From Vibrio thalassae (GTDB lineage: Bacteria; Pseudomonadota; Gammaproteobacteria; Enterobacterales; Vibrionaceae), in contig NZ_OANU01000073.1 in the NCBI RefSeq assembly GCF_900089835.1, positions 67,865-131,864 of the forward strand: a DNA stretch of 64,000 nt. The letters run 5' to 3'. The number at the start of each line of letters is the position of its first letter. The stretch's first letter is position 1. The notes beneath the pieces are model-generated. The model was not told where the DNA came from, did no database searches, and saw only the letters and a list, made by a program, of their open reading frames with translations. Made by a program: the position numbers and the translations under genes. Shown in pieces: positions 21,695 through 32,016 of this stretch.

Positions 21695-22675
21695 ATGGCA
21701 AGAAAATGGATTACAGGTATCGATATCGGCCATCACAGTACCAAAGCCGTGGTGCTGAATTATGAAGACACCGACATCAAAATTGTAAACCAACTAGAGC
21801 TTAATGGTTGCGGCGCCATTTTCGCTGATCCGCATACGCTCAAACATCAAGAAACTGTAAAGAAACTTAAAATTCTACGAAAGATCGCGCCTATTTTCCA
21901 TAAAAAAGCGGCAGTCACGATTCCAGCAAGTGCTGTAATGAGCAAAGTGATTACGCTGGACGCGCGATTGGCAGAAGATGAATTAGAGTATGCTGTGTAT
22001 CAAGCGATGAATTATCAGTCCCCGTTTGACAATGATGCGCTGGCGCTCGATTTCGTTGCTGACTGTAACAACCAACCGAGCATTAATGGCGAGAATATCG
22101 CGTATCAGGTCCATGTCACTCGCCGACATACTATGGATAACTGGCAGCAGGCTGTGAAAGCAATTGGCTTTAAACCGGAATTGGTTAGCAGTAATGTTCA
22201 TTCTTTGCGCAGTTTTCACAAGCTATTGCTTAGCAAATTTCCACACCTGAGCCGTAGAGTGTTGATCGATATTGGCCACACTTATGTTTCTTTATTGCCG
22301 CCAAACTTGTTACCAATCGAATTACATAAAGTCTGGATGTTGCCGTCTGAAGATGAGGTCAGTCTCAGTTTTCAGACATCTTATAAGCCTGCTATTACCC
22401 TACGTTTGGACGCGGCGCTGCTCAAGGCGAATACCCAGCTGCAACTCTACCGTTCTATGCTAAATGGCAAAACGATTGATGGCATACTGGTTACAGGAGG
22501 GCATGCCAATGATGACGAAATGATAAGCATGATTGCCAGTCGCACTAACATGACTGTCGAAAGCATCAATAATTATCTTCCCTCTTTTACCGAAAACCAG
22601 TCGCAAATAGGAAGTGCGTTTGTCACTGCTTTAGGGACTGCTTATTCCGCGATCCAATGGTTCAAGGAGCGCTAA
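21695..22675 (+). CDS. pilM: Type IV pilus assembly protein PilM
   Basis: A 326-residue actin-like ATPase (FtsA fold) with the phosphate-binding ITGIDIGHHSTKAVVL near the start and RRVLIDIGHTYVSLL near residue 195. PilM sits in the cytoplasm and binds the N terminus of PilN, linking the pilus motor to the alignment complex. It heads pilMNOPQ; its stop abuts the pilN start codon. Confidence 0.92.
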   Translation: MARKWITGIDIGHHSTKAVVLNYEDTDIKIVNQLELNGCGAIFADPHTLKHQETVKKLKILRKIAPIFHKKAAVTIPASAVMSKVITLDARLAEDELEYAVYQAMNYQSPFDNDALALDFVADCNNQPSINGENIAYQVHVTRRHTMDNWQQAVKAIGFKPELVSSNVHSLRSFHKLLLSKFPHLSRRVLIDIGHTYVSLLPPNLLPIELHKVWMLPSEDEVSLSFQTSYKPAITLRLDAALLKANTQLQLYRSMLNGKTIDGILVTGGHANDDEMISMIASRTNMTVESINNYLPSFTENQSQIGSAFVTALGTAYSAIQWFKER

Positions 22676-23275
22676 ATGTCGACCATTAATCTGTTGCCTT
22701 GGCGTGAGCATAAACGACGTTACCACAGACAGCGATGCATTCTGCTGCTCACTTGTGCCGTGTTGTTCGGTTATCTCATATCCGCGTTAATCGAGCGTTA
22801 TTTGGCTGCAGAAATGACACGCCAACTTCAGCGCCTTGACTATCTGCAACACGCTATCAGCGAACAGCGTCAGAAAGTGAATCGGTTATCCGATGTGATG
22901 ACGCAGTATGAGGAGTTCGATGATCGCCTTGAATACATAAAAACGCTGCAATTGAAAAGAAGCAAAACAACCGCGGTGATGAATCTCATTCCGATGCTTG
23001 TTCCTCAAGGGGTGTATATCGACAAGATACGTATGAGAGGAGATCGTTTTAAGTTGTCTGGCATTAGTGAAAACACGGCGCTTCTGGCCCAGATGTTAGA
23101 ACGCTTTGAACGAGAGCTTGCGGTTACGTATGTAGAAATGCACTCCATTGTTCACGATCGTCAGCGTTTTAATAATAGCTACCAAGCTTTTGAATTGTCA
23201 TTCCAAGTGTCGTTAAACCGCTTGCTGCCAGAGATGACACCGCGCAACGATCCAAAAAAAGGGGGTAGTCAGTGA
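22676..23275 (+). CDS. pilN: Type IV pilus alignment protein PilN
   Basis: A 199-residue inner-membrane protein. The N-terminal INLLPWREHKR motif binds PilM. One transmembrane segment (about residues 20-40, CILLLTCAVLFGYLISALIE) is followed by a coiled coil and a small ferredoxin-like periplasmic domain. It pairs with PilO. The start follows the pilM stop directly, and the stop overlaps the pilO start. Confidence 0.92.
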   Translation: MSTINLLPWREHKRRYHRQRCILLLTCAVLFGYLISALIERYLAAEMTRQLQRLDYLQHAISEQRQKVNRLSDVMTQYEEFDDRLEYIKTLQLKRSKTTAVMNLIPMLVPQGVYIDKIRMRGDRFKLSGISENTALLAQMLERFERELAVTYVEMHSIVHDRQRFNNSYQAFELSFQVSLNRLLPEMTPRNDPKKGGSQ

Positions 23276-23871
23276 TGCTGGACTTTGACTTGGATGACAT
23301 TAAGGATTGGCCATTCAGGCATCAAGTTATGCTGAGCTTGCTGGTTGGTGTCATCACAATGGCGATCTCGTTATGGCTAACTGCACGCTCTCAGTTCAAT
23401 GAAATACAATACGCCACACAATCGGAGCATCGCTTGAAGCTAGAGCTGAAATCAGTGGTCAAACGGGCTGCGAACCTCCCTCACAAGCAGCAGCAACTGG
23501 ATCTGTTAATCAATCACTATCAACAGTTACTTCATCTTTTACCCGCGCAGCAAGAGCTGGCTAGGTTGCTTGCCGGTGTTAATGAAGAAGGTCTACATAA
23601 CCAGTTAACGTTTACTCGAATCGATTGGGGGAAAAGAGTAGCGGATAACTTCCTTTACAGGTTGCCAATTAACTTAGAGCTGACCGGGCATTACAACGAT
23701 ATCGGACATTACAGTCAAGCGATTGCAGAATTGCCTCGCATGGTACTTATCGAAGACGCAGAGTGGCAACGCGTCAGTCAGGAGAGCAGTGTGTTGCATT
23801 TTCGCGTTCAAGCTGCGACGTATCAGCTAGTTGAAAAGCCAAAGGATGGGAATAGTGTTAGTCAGAATTAA
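23275..23871 (+). CDS. pilO: Type IV pilus alignment protein PilO
   Basis: A 198-residue inner-membrane partner of PilN. It has a short cytoplasmic start (MLDFDLDDIKDWPFRHQ), one transmembrane segment (about residues 20-38) and a periplasmic coiled coil plus ferredoxin-like fold. The ATG at 23275 overlaps the pilN TGA (TGATG), which implies coupled translation; a GTG one codon earlier is possible. Confidence 0.9.
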   Translation: MLDFDLDDIKDWPFRHQVMLSLLVGVITMAISLWLTARSQFNEIQYATQSEHRLKLELKSVVKRAANLPHKQQQLDLLINHYQQLLHLLPAQQELARLLAGVNEEGLHNQLTFTRIDWGKRVADNFLYRLPINLELTGHYNDIGHYSQAIAELPRMVLIEDAEWQRVSQESSVLHFRVQAATYQLVEKPKDGNSVSQN

Positions 23872-24367
23872 TATTGTACTCCTTAGTAGTGTCATATTGT
23901 TTGGTTGTTTAGCAAATCAAGAACCGTTAGAGCCATTTGTTACTCAAACACTGCGGGACGCTCAGCTAACGCATGCCCGAATGCCCTTGTTTACTCCAAT
24001 TCAAGCGATCAAGTTTCATTCTGTCACTCAAGGAACACCTTTTAGCTTGCCTGAAGCTGCTCAGGAGCACTCATCATCCAGTGCAAATTTGTCGTGTTGG
24101 CAGCCCAAACAGCGCAGCAAAATGCCGCTAGAACGCTATTTGCTTAGCGAGTTGCAGTTAAAGGGGGTAATGGGAAAAGGAGAGCAATTAACTGGTTTGG
24201 TCGCCATTCCCATTAACCAAGTGGTCGCGGTGAAAGTCGGGCAGTACATCGGTGAAAACAGTGGTCTAGTCAAACAGATAACACCAGATAGTTTGGTTAT
24301 CCATGAAACGCTTCCGGATGGACTTGGCTGTTGGCGTCAAAGGAAAATGACATTGGCACTTAAGTAA
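23855..24367 (+). CDS. pilP: Type IV pilus lipoprotein PilP
   Basis: An inner-membrane lipoprotein (170 aa from GTG 23855) bridging PilNO to the PilQ secretin. The signal peptide INIVLLSSVILFGC ends in a lipobox (LFGC). The C-terminal beta domain covers LQLKGVMGKGEQLTGLVAI and the VKVGQYIGENSGLVKQI stretch. GTG 23855 is preferred because AAGGA lies 8 bases before it; ATG 23846 in frame overlaps that site. It overlaps pilO by 17 bp, and its TAA overlaps the pilQ start. Confidence 0.85.
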   Translation: MLVRINIVLLSSVILFGCLANQEPLEPFVTQTLRDAQLTHARMPLFTPIQAIKFHSVTQGTPFSLPEAAQEHSSSSANLSCWQPKQRSKMPLERYLLSELQLKGVMGKGEQLTGLVAIPINQVVAVKVGQYIGENSGLVKQITPDSLVIHETLPDGLGCWRQRKMTLALK

Positions 24368-26075
24368 TGGAGAGTCTGACGGTGACGAATAAGAAAGTAG
24401 TTTGGTGTGGGCGTCTTTTCTGGGTTTTGGTGTCGTTATGCAGTTTTGAACTGTTTGCGAAGGCGTCTAGTAACACCATCACTGATGTCTCATTTGAGTT
24501 AGATAAGCAGCGGCGCGCGGTCATTGTTGTCGAGCTCTCTCAAGTAGGCAGTGTCGTGGATATTAGCGCTGATAATCAGGCGGTTAATATCGTGTTGAAA
24601 AAAACACAAATAACGTCAGAACAGTTGGCAATTTTGGATGTGACAGACTTTGCGACGCAGGTAAAGGTCATAGAACTGTTCGATGACAATCCAGATGCTC
24701 GAATCCGCGTTGAAACGGCCGCGCCGGTACACTATCAATATACGATACAAAATAAGCAGTTGAGAGTGACTGTCTTGCCCTTGTCTCAACAGCAAACGGA
24801 TGAACAAACATTGTTAGGAGAACATAGTAAGAAGCTTACATCCATCAACTTTCAAGACATTCCTGTTCGCAGTGTATTGCAGCTATTAGCCGATTATAAC
24901 CACTTTAACTTAGTGGTATCAGATAGTGTCCAAGGTAATTTAACCTTACGTCTAGACGGCGTGCCGTGGACCGAAGTTCTCGATATTATATTACGTGTCA
25001 AAGGGTTAGATAAACGCGTCAAAGGCAACATCATCTTGGTGGCACCGAGAGCGGAGTTAGATTTACAAGAGACACAAGCCTTAGAGAAAAGCCGTTTGGC
25101 CGAGCAAATTGGTCAGCTCAAATCGGAAATCATTAACATTAACTATGCTAAAGCGGCAGATGTAGCGGCCATGATTGGTGGAGATAGTGATGTCAGTATG
25201 TTGTCTGAACGAGGGTCAGTTGCTATCGATGAGCGCACCAACGCCTTATTGGTGCGAGAACTGCCTGAAAATCTTAGTGTGATTAAAGAGATCATTGCCT
25301 CTCTCGATGTACCTGTGAAACAGGTACAAATTGAAGCGCGGGTGGTTACTATCAAAGAGGGCAATATTGAAGAGTTGGGGATACGATGGGGTTATACCTC
25401 GATTCATGGTGATACCACGATAGGTAGTACAATAGAAGGTAACCTCGCGTCTTCGGGTATTGGCGGGGGAGAGGTTGATATCGATGACTTGTTAAATGTT
25501 AACCTTGGCACGTTGTCGGATAACGCCGCCAGTATTGCCTTTCAAGTAGCAAGCTTAGGTTCAAATACGTTGCTTGATTTGGAGTTATCGGCATTACAAA
25601 GCGAATCGAAAGCAGAAATCATCTCCAGCCCCGTCTTATCACCACCAATAAAAAGTCGGCCTATATAGAGCAAGGAACGGAAATTCCTTATTTGAAATCG
25701 ACATCAAGTGGTGCGACCGCGGTCGAATTTAAGAAAGCGGTCCTCTCCTTGACGGTGACCCCACAAATCACACCCGATAATCGTCTAATTCTCGATCTGG
25801 ATGTGACCCAAGATAGAGTTGGGGAAGTATTGAAAACACTAGAGGGCGAGACCGTAGCGATAGATACGCAAAGAATAGGAACTCAAGTATTGGTTAACGA
25901 TGGTGAAACCGTGGTACTAGGTGGGATTTTTCAACACGCGATGACCAGTAAGGTGGACAAAGTGCCGCTGCTTGGGGATATTCCAGGGTTGGGTGCATTA
26001 TTTAGACGAACCTATGAAAACATTGGTAAGAATGAGTTACTGATCTTCGTGACCCCTAAGATTATTACTCAGTAA
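24367..26075 (+). pseudogene. pilQ: Type IV pilus secretin PilQ, frameshifted
   Basis: The reading frame runs from 24367 to 25668, then stops. The homologous C-terminal part continues in the -1 shifted frame to 26075 (VEFKKAVLSLTVTPQITPDN through KNELLIFVTPKIITQ). Adding one C to the CCCC run at 25629-25632 gives a continuous protein of about 569 aa, reading SSPRLITTNKKSAYIEQGTEIPYL across the join. The 5' part has a signal peptide, an AMIN domain (about 30-135), an STN/N0 domain (about 155-205) and the start of the secretin domain. As written, the product lacks the last 140 or so residues of the outer-membrane pore. Either a real mutation or a sequencing error. Confidence 0.9.
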
Positions 26076-26185
26076 CTAACTGTAAATTATCGAATAATTC
26101 AAAAGGACTAAAAATAAAGTTGCATTCAAGACACCTTACCTTGATAATTTCGGGTCTTATCACGACTTATCTGTGAGGAATCGGT

Positions 26186-26233
26186 GCCACAAGCCCTTTT
26201 TTCCGAGGCTTCTTTTCGGTCTTTTCTTGTGGC
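26186..26233 (+). other. Stem-loop in the aroK leader
   Basis: GCCACAAG (26186-26193) and CTTGTGGC (26226-26233) are perfect complements around a pyrimidine-rich loop that also contains CCGA and TCGG. It ends 37 bp before the aroK start. Its function is unknown. Confidence 0.4.
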
Positions 26234-26270
26234 GATGTCATTGAATTAACGTTGTAAATTAATGCTAAAC

Positions 26271-26795
26271 ATGGCTGAGAAACGTAATATTTTTCTTGTT
26301 GGCCCTATGGGTGCCGGCAAAAGTACAATCGGTAGACACCTAGCTCAACAACTACACATGGAGTTTGTTGACTCTGATACAGTAATTGAAGAGCGTACAG
26401 GCGCAGACATCGCATGGGTGTTTGACGTTGAAGGTGAAGAGGGGTTCCGCAAACGCGAAGAATCCGTTATTAACGATCTTACCGAACAGCAAGGTATTGT
26501 ACTTGCTACAGGTGGTGGTTCAGTTAAAAGTAAAGACAACCGTAATCGCCTTTCTGCGCGTGGTATTGTTGTCTACCTTGAAACAACCATCGAAAAACAG
26601 CTTGCTCGCACAAATCGCGACAAAAAACGCCCGCTGCTTCAAACGGACAATCCGCGCGAAGTGCTTGAGTCTCTAGCGGACGAGCGCAATGATCTATACA
26701 AAGACGTGGCGGACTACGTGGTTCGTACCGATGATCAAAGTGCAAAAGTGGTAGCCAACCAGATCGTAAAAATGCTAGAAGAAGGTCAAGTCTAA
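26271..26795 (+). CDS. aroK: Shikimate kinase I
   Basis: A 174-residue NMP-kinase-like enzyme that phosphorylates shikimate in chorismate synthesis. The Walker A motif GPMGAGKST lies at about residues 11-19, the shikimate-binding acidic DSD near residue 34, and TGGGSV near residue 80. The ATG at 26271 (MAEKRN) matches the family start; an in-frame ATG at 26262 adds three codons. It is followed by aroB after 28 bp, the usual aroKB pair. Confidence 0.96.
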   Translation: MAEKRNIFLVGPMGAGKSTIGRHLAQQLHMEFVDSDTVIEERTGADIAWVFDVEGEEGFRKREESVINDLTEQQGIVLATGGGSVKSKDNRNRLSARGIVVYLETTIEKQLARTNRDKKRPLLQTDNPREVLESLADERNDLYKDVADYVVRTDDQSAKVVANQIVKMLEEGQV

Positions 26796-26823
26796 CTTTC
26801 TTTCTTCAATAGGAGAGCAACCC

Positions 26824-27909
26824 ATGGAACGGATTACGGTCGATCTTGGTGAGCGCAGCTACCCAATTTCAATTGGTGCCGGGTTATTTAATGACTCGGC
26901 TCAATTTGCCCAAATTCCAGACGGAAAATCAGTGGTTGTTATTACCAACACCACCGTTTCTCCCCTCTACGCTAAAGCTATTCTCCAGCAGCTTGATAAC
27001 AAAGGTTGCAAAACCTCTTTACTCGAACTGCCTGATGGCGAGCAATACAAGACACTAGATACTTTCAACACGGTGATGACACACATGTTGTCGGGCAATT
27101 ACGGCCGCGATGTGGTGGTGGTTGCCCTTGGTGGTGGCGTAATCGGTGATCTTGTTGGCTTCTCTGCCGCTTGCTATCAACGTGGGGTGGATTTTATTCA
27201 AATCCCAACCACGCTTCTATCCCAAGTTGATTCATCTGTGGGTGGCAAAACGGCGGTAAACCACGATCTTGGCAAAAATATGATTGGCGCTTTTTATCAG
27301 CCTCAATCTGTCATCATTGATACCGACTGCCTGAAAACTCTGCCTGAACGTGAATTCGCGGCAGGTATTGCTGAGGTGATAAAGTACGGTATTATCTATG
27401 ATGAAGCCTTCTTTGAATGGCTTGAGGAAAACCTCGATAGGCTTTATGCCTTGGATCAACAAGCACTGACTTATGCTATTGCTCGCTGCTGTCAGATTAA
27501 GGCTGAGGTTGTGGCTCAAGATGAGAAAGAGTCGGGTATTCGCGCGTTATTGAATCTAGGTCATACATTTGGTCATGCGATTGAAGCCGAACTAGGGTAT
27601 GGTAAATGGTTACACGGAGAGGCCGTCTCTTCCGGTACAGCCATGGCCGCCCATACTGCTCATTTACTTGGCGATATCAGCGCTGAACAAGTACAGCGTA
27701 TCATCACGTTGTTAGAGCGCGCTAAACTGCCTGTGCATACGCCGGAATCCATGAGCTTTGCAGACTTTATCAAGCACATGATGCGTGATAAAAAAGTCTT
27801 GTCGGGTAAATTACGCCTTGTGTTACCAACCTCTGTTGGTACTGCTCAGGTGGTCTCTGACGTTCCGAGTGACATCATAAAACAAGCTATCGATTTGTGC
27901 CGACAGTAG
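26824..27909 (+). CDS. aroB: 3-dehydroquinate synthase
   Basis: A 361-residue NAD- and zinc-dependent enzyme that cyclises DAHP to 3-dehydroquinate. The NAD-binding [19 protein letters not shown] (about residues 103-121), [15 protein letters not shown] and the zinc histidines in [12 protein letters not shown] and [10 protein letters not shown] are all present. AGGAGAG precedes the start. Confidence 0.97.
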   Translation: MERITVDLGERSYPISIGAGLFNDSAQFAQIPDGKSVVVITNTTVSPLYAKAILQQLDNKGCKTSLLELPDGEQYKTLDTFNTVMTHMLSGNYGRDVVVVALGGGVIGDLVGFSAACYQRGVDFIQIPTTLLSQVDSSVGGKTAVNHDLGKNMIGAFYQPQSVIIDTDCLKTLPEREFAAGIAEVIKYGIIYDEAFFEWLEENLDRLYALDQQALTYAIARCCQIKAEVVAQDEKESGIRALLNLGHTFGHAIEAELGYGKWLHGEAVSSGTAMAAHTAHLLGDISAEQVQRIITLLERAKLPVHTPESMSFADFIKHMMRDKKVLSGKLRLVLPTSVGTAQVVSDVPSDIIKQAIDLCRQ

Positions 27910-27949
27910 TGTTGCTATTGTCGCTGCGATGGAAAGTAAGTTAGATGTG

Positions 27950-27973
27950 AGGCTCCGTAAAGGGGCCTTTTTT
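27950..27973 (+). terminator. Terminator between aroB and damX
   Basis: GGCTCC-gtaaa-GGGGCC followed by six T, 41 bp after the aroB stop. It may only partly block read-through into damX. Confidence 0.65.
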
Positions 27974-28003
27974 AGGTTTAATGACTAGGTAGATAGGATC
28001 AGA

Positions 28004-29449
28004 ATGAGTTTGTCGTATGAGCTGCGAGTGTTAGAACTGGATTCGCAGACCCAACTGCTAGAGCGTGTGCAGCTACTGACTCAATTTGCGTCGAGTTTTG
28101 TCGTTATCAAGGGTGACGCTGGTGCGGGAAAAACGTGGCTTGCACACCGTTATCTCGAAGCTTGGGCACATGGCAAAAATCAATCTCTAATTACCTGTTT
28201 CGCAAATCAAGATGATGAAGTGAATCGCAGTAATATTCTTCGTCAGCTATTTCCTCATTCAATGTACAGTGCAACAGATTCATTGCATGAAAGCGTTGAG
28301 CGAATTCTTGACGGTGAGGCAAGCAACATTGTTATTGTCGTCGATGATGCTCAGCACATTTCACAAGCTTTACTCGCTGAGCTTTGGCTGCTGTATACCG
28401 CCTCTTTGCATGTCACCAAACAGAACATCAGTATTGTATTGTTCAGTGCCAGCGATTCGCTTAGCTCTCGATTGTCTCGATTGAGTCATGGCTTTGACAA
28501 TAAGCCGGTAGAGTTGGATATAGACGCGTTGACCGACGTGGAGGCTGAGCGTTTTTTTGACACTATGGTACTACGCTATATAGATGAAAGCGTTGAAAAA
28601 AGAGTCAAAAGTGCGTTTACTAACATTACACCGCTCCCGGGTGAGATTCTGGCGTTAGGAGAACAAAAGATGGAAAAGAAGGTGATTATTCGTTCATTGG
28701 TTGGTTCACCTGCCAAGATTGCAGCGACAGTGGCGGTGATCGTTCTGCTGCTGTTCTTAGGCTATAGTTGGTTGCTAAAATCGCCAGCAACGCCGCCTAC
28801 AGAACCCAGCGAAGTACCGATTGAGCAAACGGTGATACCTACCTTAGATGGCCCCACTGATGCCGCTACTGAAGAACAAGCGAAAGGGGCAAATAAAGAA
28901 ATGCCCTCTCAGCTGGAACCGACGGACGATACCGCCTCCCTTCCTCCTGCTGTTACTTCAGAAACTGCGAGTGTCGGTGTGGCAGAATCTGGTGAACGCG
29001 TTGTCATTACCTCAGATGTTGTTGATGCTTTGCTTGATGACAACACCGAGGTTGCGGTGACAAATGCTGCTGAGATTCAAAATGTCGTGACGCCAAAAGT
29101 GGATGTGGTGGATAATGTACAAAAGCCGCAAACACCGATTACGTTTTCCTTTGCTCGTGAGGAACTGAATGCCTTACCTGTAAACCACTACACATTACAA
29201 ATCGCTGCGATGACGGAGCTAAAAGATGTACAACTGTTTTTGAATCAACATACGTTTGATAAACCAGTTCGTATATATCCAACATTACGTGGTGATGAAA
29301 AATGGTATATCGTGACTTACGATGTGTACCTAAGTATTCAAACCGCACGTGATGCAGCAGAAGCCTTGCCTGAAGATATCCAGTCTCTTGGGCCTTGGCC
29401 AAAATCGCTTAGCCAAGTGCAGCGCGAGATTACTCGTTGGAAAGAGTGA
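28004..29449 (+). CDS. damX: Cell-division protein DamX
   Basis: A 481-residue protein with an N-terminal AAA-type ATPase region (Walker A GDAGAGKT, residues 37-44; Walker B-like IVIVVDDAQ near residue 112). A transmembrane segment spans about residues 239-258, followed by a Pro/Thr/Glu-rich linker and a C-terminal SPOR domain (about residues 393-475). SPOR binds denuded septal peptidoglycan. The aroKB-damX-dam order is conserved in enterics and Vibrio. Confidence 0.92.
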   Translation: MSLSYELRVLELDSQTQLLERVQLLTQFASSFVVIKGDAGAGKTWLAHRYLEAWAHGKNQSLITCFANQDDEVNRSNILRQLFPHSMYSATDSLHESVERILDGEASNIVIVVDDAQHISQALLAELWLLYTASLHVTKQNISIVLFSASDSLSSRLSRLSHGFDNKPVELDIDALTDVEAERFFDTMVLRYIDESVEKRVKSAFTNITPLPGEILALGEQKMEKKVIIRSLVGSPAKIAATVAVIVLLLFLGYSWLLKSPATPPTEPSEVPIEQTVIPTLDGPTDAATEEQAKGANKEMPSQLEPTDDTASLPPAVTSETASVGVAESGERVVITSDVVDALLDDNTEVAVTNAAEIQNVVTPKVDVVDNVQKPQTPITFSFAREELNALPVNHYTLQIAAMTELKDVQLFLNQHTFDKPVRIYPTLRGDEKWYIVTYDVYLSIQTARDAAEALPEDIQSLGPWPKSLSQVQREITRWKE

Positions 29450-29571
29450 TCTTTTACTGGGCGTATGAGTGATTTTCACAGACCTTTCTACTAGAAAGGT
29501 AAACATAACAAATTGAATTATGATATATTCCCCAGCCTTAATTTTTGGGGTGGCAGTAGATAGAGCAAGTA

Positions 29572-30396
29572 ATGAAAAAGCAACGCGCCTTTCTTAAGTG
29601 GGCTGGTGGAAAATATGGCTTGGTTGAAGACATTCAAAAGCATTTGCCAGACGCAAGAAAGCTGGTAGAGCCTTTCGTTGGTGCTGGGTCTATCTTCCTT
29701 AATACTGACTATGAGCAGTATCTGCTTGCTGATATCAACCCCGACCTAATTAATCTCTATAATCTGTTAAAAACAGATCCAGAGACTTATATCTCTGAAG
29801 CTAAGCGCCTATTCACTGCTGAGCATAATCGCAAAGAAGTGTATTTGGATATACGTGCTCAGTTCAATCAGAGTGACGATGTCTTATTTCGCTCTGTCGC
29901 CTTTCTCTATATGAACCGTTTTGGTTTTAACGGCTTATGTCGTTACAACAAAAAAGGCGGTTTTAACGTCCCATTCGGTTCTTATAAAAAACCGTATTTT
30001 CCCGAAAATGAGCTGATATTCTTTGCGGAAAAAGCCAAGAGAGCCACGTTTGTTTGTGAGGGTTACCACGACACCTTTAAGCGTGCTCGAAAAGGCAGTG
30101 TTATCTACTGCGATCCACCATACGCACCGTTGTCGAACACGGCCAACTTCACCTCTTATGCGGGGAACGGGTTCAGTCTTGATGACCAAGCGGCACTTGC
30201 TGATGTTGCTGAACATGCGGCGTTTGATCGTGGTATTCCGGTGCTCATTTCTAATCATGACACGACATTAACGCGTCGCTTGTATCATGGTGCACAGCTT
30301 AACGTGGTCAAGGTGAAGCGAACCATCAGTCGTAATGGTGCTGGTCGCAATAAAGTCGATGAATTATTGGCGTTATTTGAGCCGCAAGATCAATAA
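29572..30396 (+). CDS. dam: DNA adenine methyltransferase (GATC)
   Basis: A 274-residue adenine-N6 methyltransferase. FLKWAGGK (residues 8-15) and the FVGAGSIFLN segment bind SAM, and the catalytic DPPY is at residues 181-184. Dam marks GATC sites for mismatch repair and replication control; in V. cholerae it is essential. A 122-bp gap with two small hairpins separates it from damX. Confidence 0.97.
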   Translation: MKKQRAFLKWAGGKYGLVEDIQKHLPDARKLVEPFVGAGSIFLNTDYEQYLLADINPDLINLYNLLKTDPETYISEAKRLFTAEHNRKEVYLDIRAQFNQSDDVLFRSVAFLYMNRFGFNGLCRYNKKGGFNVPFGSYKKPYFPENELIFFAEKAKRATFVCEGYHDTFKRARKGSVIYCDPPYAPLSNTANFTSYAGNGFSLDDQAALADVAEHAAFDRGIPVLISNHDTTLTRRLYHGAQLNVVKVKRTISRNGAGRNKVDELLALFEPQDQ

Positions 30397-30490
30397 CTGT
30401 CTGGTAAGGACTAGGATTTAATCAACCGCTTCGGTAGAATTGCGCGAACTTGGCGATAGTCGCTGGCTTTGAATTCAACTGAGGTTAGGT

Positions 30491-31168
30491 ATGAAAGACT
30501 TTTTAATTGCTCCATCCATTCTCTCCGCAGATTTTGCTCGCCTAGGTGAGGACGTTGAAAAAGTACTCGCAGCGGGCGCTGACGTGGTTCACTTTGATGT
30601 GATGGACAATCACTACGTTCCTAACCTGACGTTTGGCGCACCAATCTGTAAAGCACTGCGCGACTACGGCATTACTGCGCCAATTGATGTTCATCTAATG
30701 GTTAAACCTGTCGATAGCATTGTTCCTGATTTTGCTAAAGCAGGTGCGAGCATGATTACTTTCCATGTAGAAGCCTCTGAGCACGTTGATCGTACCCTGC
30801 AGCTTATCAAAGAGCATGGCTGTCAAGCTGGTGTGGTACTTAACCCAGCAACGCCTCTTTCTTGCCTTGACTACATTATGGACAAAGTGGATTTGATTCT
30901 GCTGATGTCGGTAAATCCAGGCTTTGGTGGTCAATCTTTTATTCCTTCGACGCTAGATAAGCTACGTGAAGTTCGTAAGCGTATTGATGCATCAGGTCGT
31001 AACATTCGTCTAGAAATTGATGGTGGTGTCAAGGTCGACAACATTCGTGAAATCGCCGAAGCAGGTGCTGATATGTTTGTTGCTGGTAGCGCTATCTTTA
31101 ATCGTCCAGACTATAAAGAAGTTATCGACGAAATGCGTGCAGAACTTGCAAAAGTCACCAGCAAATAG
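30491..31168 (+). CDS. rpe: Ribulose-phosphate 3-epimerase
   Basis: A 225-residue TIM-barrel enzyme of the pentose phosphate pathway. Signatures are [15 protein letters not shown] (about residues 7-21), [16 protein letters not shown] with metal ligands, and [13 protein letters not shown]. It is followed after 17 bp by gph and then trpS, the usual dam-rpe-gph-trpS order. Confidence 0.97.
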   Translation: MKDFLIAPSILSADFARLGEDVEKVLAAGADVVHFDVMDNHYVPNLTFGAPICKALRDYGITAPIDVHLMVKPVDSIVPDFAKAGASMITFHVEASEHVDRTLQLIKEHGCQAGVVLNPATPLSCLDYIMDKVDLILLMSVNPGFGGQSFIPSTLDKLREVRKRIDASGRNIRLEIDGGVKVDNIREIAEAGADMFVAGSAIFNRPDYKEVIDEMRAELAKVTSK

Positions 31169-31185
31169 ATTCGGAATTAGTAGAC

Positions 31186-31866
31186 ATGAGCGCAATTAAA
31201 CTCGTTGTTTTTGATTTGGATGGTACGCTGTTGGATAGCGTACCTGATTTGGCGTTGGCTGCTGATCAGGCAGTTCAAGAGCTGGGCTACCCGAGTGTCA
31301 CCGAAGAGCAAGTTCGTGACTATGTGGGTAACGGTGCCGATATTCTTATTGGTCGTTCATTAAGCCAAAACATCAATGTTGATCCTGAGTTATCGCCAGA
31401 GTTGCTGGCTAAAGCTCGTACCCTATTCGATGACTTTTACCAAGCTAGTGGGCATAAGCTAAGCCATTTATATCCAGCTGTGCATCAGACATTGGATACC
31501 TTGGTGGCAAATGGTGTTACTTTAGCTCTGCTTACCAATAAACCATCGAAGTTTGTGCCAGAACTGCTCGAACAGCATAAGCTAGATAAGTATTTTAAGC
31601 ATGTTCTTGGTGGCGATGCGTTCCCAAAACGTAAACCGGATCCGATGGCACTGCATTGGTTAATGGAACAAGAACAAGTATCTGCTGATCAGGTGTTGAT
31701 GGTCGGAGATTCCAAAAACGACATCTTGGCGGCGCGTAATGCAGGCTGCCTAGCGTTTGGACTCACTTATGGTTACAACCACGGTGAACCGATTGCCAGT
31801 GCGAATCCTGACTTTGTGGCTGATATCGTGTCGAACGTGCTTGAAGCCGTAGGAATTAACGGTTAA
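31186..31866 (+). CDS. gph: Phosphoglycolate phosphatase
   Basis: A 226-residue HAD-family phosphatase with the nucleophile motif VVFDLDGTLLDS (about residues 6-17), motif II LLTNKP, and motif III/IV KPDP and VGDSKNDILAA. It removes phosphoglycolate arising from DNA repair. The terminator at 31946-31973 follows. Confidence 0.93.
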   Translation: MSAIKLVVFDLDGTLLDSVPDLALAADQAVQELGYPSVTEEQVRDYVGNGADILIGRSLSQNINVDPELSPELLAKARTLFDDFYQASGHKLSHLYPAVHQTLDTLVANGVTLALLTNKPSKFVPELLEQHKLDKYFKHVLGGDAFPKRKPDPMALHWLMEQEQVSADQVLMVGDSKNDILAARNAGCLAFGLTYGYNHGEPIASANPDFVADIVSNVLEAVGING

Positions 31867-31945
31867 ATCGCGACAAAAAGTGCGTTGCTGAGTGAAAAGC
31901 CAAGCAAAGTACTAGAAATATACTCGCCAATGAGTACACTGCTAG

Positions 31946-31973
31946 AACCGCGTAAGGAATTACGCGGTTTTTC
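31946..31973 (+). terminator. Terminator between gph and trpS
   Basis: AACCGCGTAA-gga-ATTACGCGGTT-type stem followed by TTTC, 80 bp after the gph stop. Confidence 0.75.
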
Positions 31974-32016
31974 ATTATCCTAATTATCTCGTTAAGAAGT
32001 CGAAGGAATCATTATC

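Noticed and set aside
25692..26075. Separate 127-residue protein after pilQ
   Set aside because: It is the C-terminal part of the secretin in a shifted frame; one added base joins it to pilQ.
31905..31945. TrpR operator before trpS
   Set aside because: The gtactag-like sequence fits the consensus poorly and is not symmetric.
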